Source of the DNA: Calditrichaceae bacterium | GTDB lineage: Bacteria; Calditrichota; Calditrichia; Calditrichales; Calditrichaceae | Assembly: GCA_030622395.1 (NCBI GenBank) | Contig: JAUXGF010000187.1 | Coordinates: forward strand, 1 to 6,155 | Reading direction: 5' to 3' | Length of the DNA: 6,155 bases | Position numbers and translations under genes: made by a program | Shown here: piece by piece, positions 1-3,600 of the stretch | How positions within the stretch are numbered: position 1 is the stretch's first letter | Layout of the letters: every line of letters begins with the position of its first letter | Notes under the pieces: model-generated | Told to the model about the DNA's origin: nothing | Databases searched by the model: none | Seen by the model: only the letters and a program-made list of their open reading frames with translations

Positions 1-141
1 TAAAGCCTTCATTTTATTTTCACGGGCAATTCCACCCATGTAAGCCCAAAGACGATCCTGCAAATCCGGGGAAATATCCTTATTACGATTCTTTGTACTG
101 AAAATGTAATGAATCAAAATGTTGACATAAGAATGAGCCAT
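1..141 (-). CDS. IS200/IS605-type (Y1, HUH superfamily) transposase, N-terminal fragment
   Basis: The first 47 residues are visible and the frame continues off the left edge. The protein opens MAHSYVNILIHYIFSTKNR and continues with DLQDRLWAYMGGIAREN (26-42). This is the characteristic start of small Y1 transposases, which move single-stranded DNA by nicking at hairpin-marked ends. ATG at 141-139 is preceded by an AGGAAGGA ribosome-binding sequence (158-151), 9 bases upstream. The HUH motif and catalytic tyrosine would lie beyond the window, so intactness cannot be judged. It is transcribed in the same direction as the NRPS but about 460 bases away, past a likely terminator, and is probably independent of it. 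The family call comes from recognition of the N-terminal pattern only. Confidence 0.8.
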   Translation of the reverse strand, partial: MAHSYVNILIHYIFSTKNRNKDISPDLQDRLWAYMGGIARENKMKAL

Positions 142-232
142 GGAATGATTTCCTTCCTAAATACAATTTTATGTATTATGCTTGAAAATTTCAGACGTCC
201 CTACGGGACGGAAATCGGTTTTTTATTCATTC

Positions 233-252
233 CCCAGCAATAAATTGCTGGG
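233..252. repeat. Type 2 hairpin, first copy
   Basis: CCCAGCAA-TAAA-TTGCTGGG is a perfect 8-pair stem with a four-base loop. The outer five pairs and the loop are identical to the copy at 303-322. The inner three pairs differ but remain paired. Confidence 0.8.
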
Positions 253-302
253 CTATTTTCGGATGTTCCTACGGGACTTGCAATATTGGTATATTATCTT
301 TT

Positions 303-322
303 CCCAGAGATAAATCTCTGGG
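303..322. repeat. Type 2 hairpin, second copy
   Basis: CCCAGAGA-TAAA-TCTCTGGG is a perfect 8-pair stem with the same loop as the copy 70 bases away. All three changed positions on the left arm (CAA to AGA, with the middle A unchanged and both sides altered) are matched on the right arm (TTG to TCT). Confidence 0.8.
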
Positions 323-334
323 CTATTCTCGTTT

Positions 335-367
335 GTCCCTAGGCACAGCCTCCCTTTGGGACGGGAC
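335..367. repeat. Type 1 hairpin with a 20-base insertion in its loop
   Basis: GTCCCTA (335-341) and CGGGAC (362-367) are the two halves of the type 1 unit, which is uninterrupted at 197-209. Bases 342-361 separate them. The inserted bases contain two small palindromes, GGC-ACA-GCC (342-350) and TCCC-TTT-GGGA (351-361), so the unit can fold as a branched structure. Confidence 0.7.
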
Positions 368-417
368 ATAAAGAAAAATATGCTATTCTCATCAATTTAA
401 TGACATTGTAAGAACAT

Positions 418-445
418 AGAAAATCCTCCAGATGGATCTGGGGGA
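418..445 (-). terminator. Candidate intrinsic terminator for the NRPS transcript
   Basis: On the minus strand, a 9-pair stem is formed by bases 445-437 and 432-424 (one G-T pair), closing a TCCA loop (436-433). It is followed immediately by TTTTCT (423-418). It lies about 160 bases past the NRPS stop and 280 bases before the transposase start, which suits separation of the two transcripts. The T-run is short, so efficiency is uncertain. On the plus strand no T-run follows the stem. Confidence 0.45.
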
Positions 446-546
446 ATTAATGGGAAAAAAGTAAGAAGAAAATTAATTAAAGTCTTTCAGATTTCCTGCT
501 TCCCACTTCTTACTTCCTAATTCCCATCTCCAAATTCCTAATTCCT
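440..546. repeat. Imperfect long inverted repeat with purine/pyrimidine strand bias
   Basis: The left arm holds GGAATT (443-448), TGGGAA (451-456) and GTAAGAAG (461-468). The right arm holds their exact complements in mirrored order: CTTCTTAC (506-513), TTCCCA (521-526) and AATTCC (533-538), with small unequal spacers. The right arm is almost all pyrimidine plus A on the plus strand and contains TTCCTAATTCC twice (514-524 and 535-545). No coding potential was seen. It could be a degenerate miniature mobile element or slippage-prone simple sequence. Confidence 0.55.
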
Positions 547-570
547 GTTTCTCGCGCAGCGCCCCATAAA

Positions 571-602
571 TAGCTCCCCTTGTTAGGGGGATTAAAAGGG
601 GG
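571..602 (-). repeat. C-run/G-run palindromic segment abutting the NRPS stop codon
   Basis: Directly after the TAA, the minus-strand transcript has C5 (602-598), UUUUAAU, C5 (590-586), UAACA and a G4 run (579-576). The strongest pairing is CCCCT (576-580) with AGGGG (585-589) around a TGTT loop, extended by one T-G pair. A second G4 run at 565-562 could pair with the other C run. There is no T-run after the stem on either strand, so it is a poor intrinsic terminator. It may be a dispersed palindromic repeat or an mRNA-end stabiliser. Confidence 0.5.
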
Positions 603-3600
603 TTAATCCAAATCCGATCTTTTAATTTTTCTCGCTGTACGGGAAACGCGTTTTATTGTTGGCGCCGCTTGCGCTGTTTGTCCCTGTGCTTTTGCCTTTT
701 CGATTTCTTCGGCGATTTGCGCGGAAGTAGGTTTCTCAAACAGAGTTTTAAGGGGAAGCTCCACGCCGAAAGCCGTGCGCAGCCGCGACATAAACTGAGT
801 GGCTAAAAGCGAATGTCCACCCAACTCGAAGAAGTTGTCGTTAATCCCGACTTTTTTAATGTTTAATAATTTCCCGACAATTTTAACCAATTTTTCTTCA
901 GCCTCGTTTGTAGGAGGCGCATATTCAGCGCTTAAATCTTCGCGGGTAATTTCAGGCGCCGGAAGAGCCTTGCGGTCAATTTTGCCGTTTGGCGTTAGCG
1001 GAAGTTTATCTAATATAACAAAAGAGGACGGAACCATGTAATCCGGAAGCCGTTCCCGCAAATACTTTTTTATTTCAGAGACGTCTAATTCAACTTCATC
1101 CTGAGCGACCAAATAGGCGGCAAGGCGCTGGCTGCCGGGCGTGTCTTCTCTTGCCAGTACGATAACGTCCTTAATTTCCCCGCGTTGATCCAAAAGGGCT
1201 TCGATCTCGCCCAGCTCGATACGGAAGCCGCGCACTTTAACCTGAAAATCAATCCGTCCTAAAAATTCAACATTGCCGTCAGGCAGGTAGCGTGCCAAAT
1301 CGCCGCTGCGGTACAGACGAGCCCCAGGCTGACCGCTGAAGGGATTCGGAATAAATTTATCAGCCGTTAAAGCGGGACGGTTCAAATAACCGCGCGCTAA
1401 ACCGACGCCGTCGATACAAAGTTCGCCGGACACGCCGACCGGTACGGGCTGCAAATGCTTATCTAAAATATATAGTTTAAAATTAGCGATAGGATTGCCG
1501 ATCGGCGGACCCTGCGGATAGCTTCCTTCACATAAATGCATTGAGGCGCAAACTGTTGTTTCAGTGGGTCCGTAAGCGTTAAAGAATTGACGTTCTTTTC
1601 CCCATTTATCCACAAGATCGCCGGAAACCGCTTCGCCGGCTGTGATAATTGTTTGCAGTTCGGGCAGAATTTCCTGCGGCAATACAGCTAACACAGAAGG
1701 GGGCAGGGTAATAGCGGTTACTTTTTGATCACCCATAACCTTTACCAGCTCCTGACCCGCGGCTATTGTTTCACGATTGGTTAAAATCAGCGCCGCGCCG
1801 CTTAACATCGCCATAACAAATTCCCATGTGGCGGCGTCGAAACTGAGGGAAGCGAACTGCATAATCCGGCTGCCCTGCTTAACGTTAAAAGCCTTGATTT
1901 GGGCGGCGGCTAAGTTACAGGCGCCTCGGTGGCGCAGCATAGTCCCCTTTGGTTTGCCTGTTGAGCCGGATGTATAAATTACGTAAGCAAGATTATCGGG
2001 ATGCGTATCGACCGGAAGATTATCGCCGCTCTCGTCTGATATGCTTTCCCATTCGCTGTCTAAACAAATAATTTGAGCCTGATTCTGCGGGAGTTGATTT
2101 TTTATCGCTTCACAGGTTAATATTACCGACAGACCGGAATCTTCGATCATATATTCGATGCGGTCTTTTGGGTAAGCCGGGTCAATTGGCACGTAAGCGC
2201 CGCCGGCTTTCAAAATAGCTAACATGCCCACAGCCATTTCAATTGAACGCTCAATGCAGACGCCGACTATTTTTTCGGGATCCACTCCGCATTTTTTAAG
2301 ACGGCGCGCTAATTGATTGGCGCGTTTATTCATTTCCTGATAGCTGATTTCTATCGCTTCCGCCAGTGAGTCGGCTTTATAAGCCAGAGCCGGCGCCTGA
2401 GGCTGCTCCTCAACATACGATTCAAACCATTGATGAACGCATTTGTCATCAGGGAATTCCGCTTCGTATTGATTCCAATCAACTAAAAGCTTTTGCCGTT
2501 CATCTTCGCTTAACATCGGTAAATCAGCGATTTCAGTTTCAGGCTCTGCGGCTATGCCTTCCAGTAAGGCGGTGAAATGATTTATCATGCGAAGAATAGT
2601 AGCTTTCTCAAATAAGTCTGTATTGTATTCCAGAGACCCGACAATATCTTCGCTGGTTTCGATCATAGTTAAGGTAAGATCGAATTTTGCCACGCCGCTT
2701 TCCGAACTGACTGCGCATAATGTCAGATCCGGCAGTTTCATTACTTCCCGCGTCGGCGCATTTTGCAGTGCAAAAGCAACCTGGAAAAGCGGGGAATGAC
2801 TTAGATCGCGCTGCGGTTGTATTTCTTCAACTAATTTTTCAAAGGGCATATCCTGATGGGCGTAAGCGCCTAAAGCGGTCTCGCGTACCTGCCGCAGCAG
2901 ATCGCTAAAGCTTGGATTATCAGAAAAATCGGCTTTCATAACCAGCGTATTTACAAAAAAGCCTATTAAATTTTCCATTTTAGAATGGGTTCTGTTTGCT
3001 ATGGGCGAACCGACAAGGATTTCATCCTGACCGCTGTAGCGATGGAGTAATGTTTGAAAAGCAGCTAACAAAGTCATAAAAGGCGTAACGCCTTCCTTGC
3101 GGCTTAATTCCAGCAGGGCGCCGGACAGCTCTTTGGATAAACGAATAGTTTCGGTTGATCCGTTAAAAGTTTGAACCGCCGGTCTTGGGTGATCAGTGGG
3201 CAATTCCAGCAGAGGCGGGCTGCCCGCTAATTGCTTTTTCCAATAGTTGATTTGTTTTTCCAATACTTCGCCGTCTAACCATTTACGCTGCCAGTGGGCA
3301 AAATCAGCGTACTGTATCGGCAAGTCCGGCAAAGGAGACGGCAGGTCTTTACTAAAAGCAATATAAAGAGCCGTAACTTCATTGATCAGCACTCCCACAG
3401 ACCAGCCGTCCGAAATAATATGATGCATGTTAAATGCAATAATATGTTCTTCATCCGCTAATTTTAATAAACCGGCGTGGAAAAGAGGTCCTTCAGCCAG
3501 ATTAAACGGACTGTGAGCCTCCTCTTCTAATAATCCCATTGTTTCATGATCACGCTCAGTTTCAGGTAAGTTGGTAAGATCAATAATTTGAATTTTAAAT

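Larger units (their letters stand above)
196..390. repeat. Tandem array of alternating palindromes, period about 70 bases
   Basis: Two hairpin types alternate. Type 1 is GTCCC-TAC-GGGAC: copies at 196-210 (perfect, 6 pairs), 265-277 (one G-T pair) and 335-367 (loop interrupted). Type 2 is an 8-pair stem with a TAAA loop: copies at 233-252 and 303-322. Type 2 is followed by GGGCTATT(T/C)TCG and then the next type 1. Type 1 starts are 68-70 bases apart and type 2 starts 70 apart. A last relic, GCTATTCTC at 382-390, lacks its hairpin. The array begins about 55 bases upstream of the transposase ATG. It resembles REP/BIME-type repeats or the palindromes recognised by Y1 transposases; which one cannot be decided here. 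Confidence 0.75.
142..602. other. Intergenic region without a gene
   Basis: This stretch of about 460 bases lies between the transposase start and the NRPS stop. It is filled by the palindrome array (196-390), a hairpin with a T-run (418-445), the imperfect inverted repeat (440-546) and the C/G-run element at the stop (571-602). No convincing coding frame, tRNA or CRISPR was seen. Base composition is AT-rich apart from the hairpin stems. Confidence 0.7.

Noticed and set aside
122..149. Plus-strand promoter-like TTGACA with AATGAT 16 bases on
   Set aside because: It lies within the transposase start region and points into DNA with no plus-strand gene. The -10 match is weak.
175..180. Minus-strand CATAAT as the -10 element of the transposase promoter
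   Set aside because: No -35 element of reasonable quality at the right spacing could be found, and the surrounding DNA is so AT-rich that such matches are expected by chance.
196..390. CRISPR array
   Set aside because: The repeats are self-complementary hairpins of two alternating types with only two or three copies, and there are no equal-length unique spacers.
1..390. A new transposon-encoded defence or regulatory system
   Set aside because: Only 47 residues of one transposase are visible and no partner gene is present, so nothing beyond a mobile element with associated repeats can be supported.
606..707. Cryptic thioesterase or reductase domain at the NRPS end
   Set aside because: Only 34 residues follow T2, far too few for any release domain, and no GxSxG motif is present.
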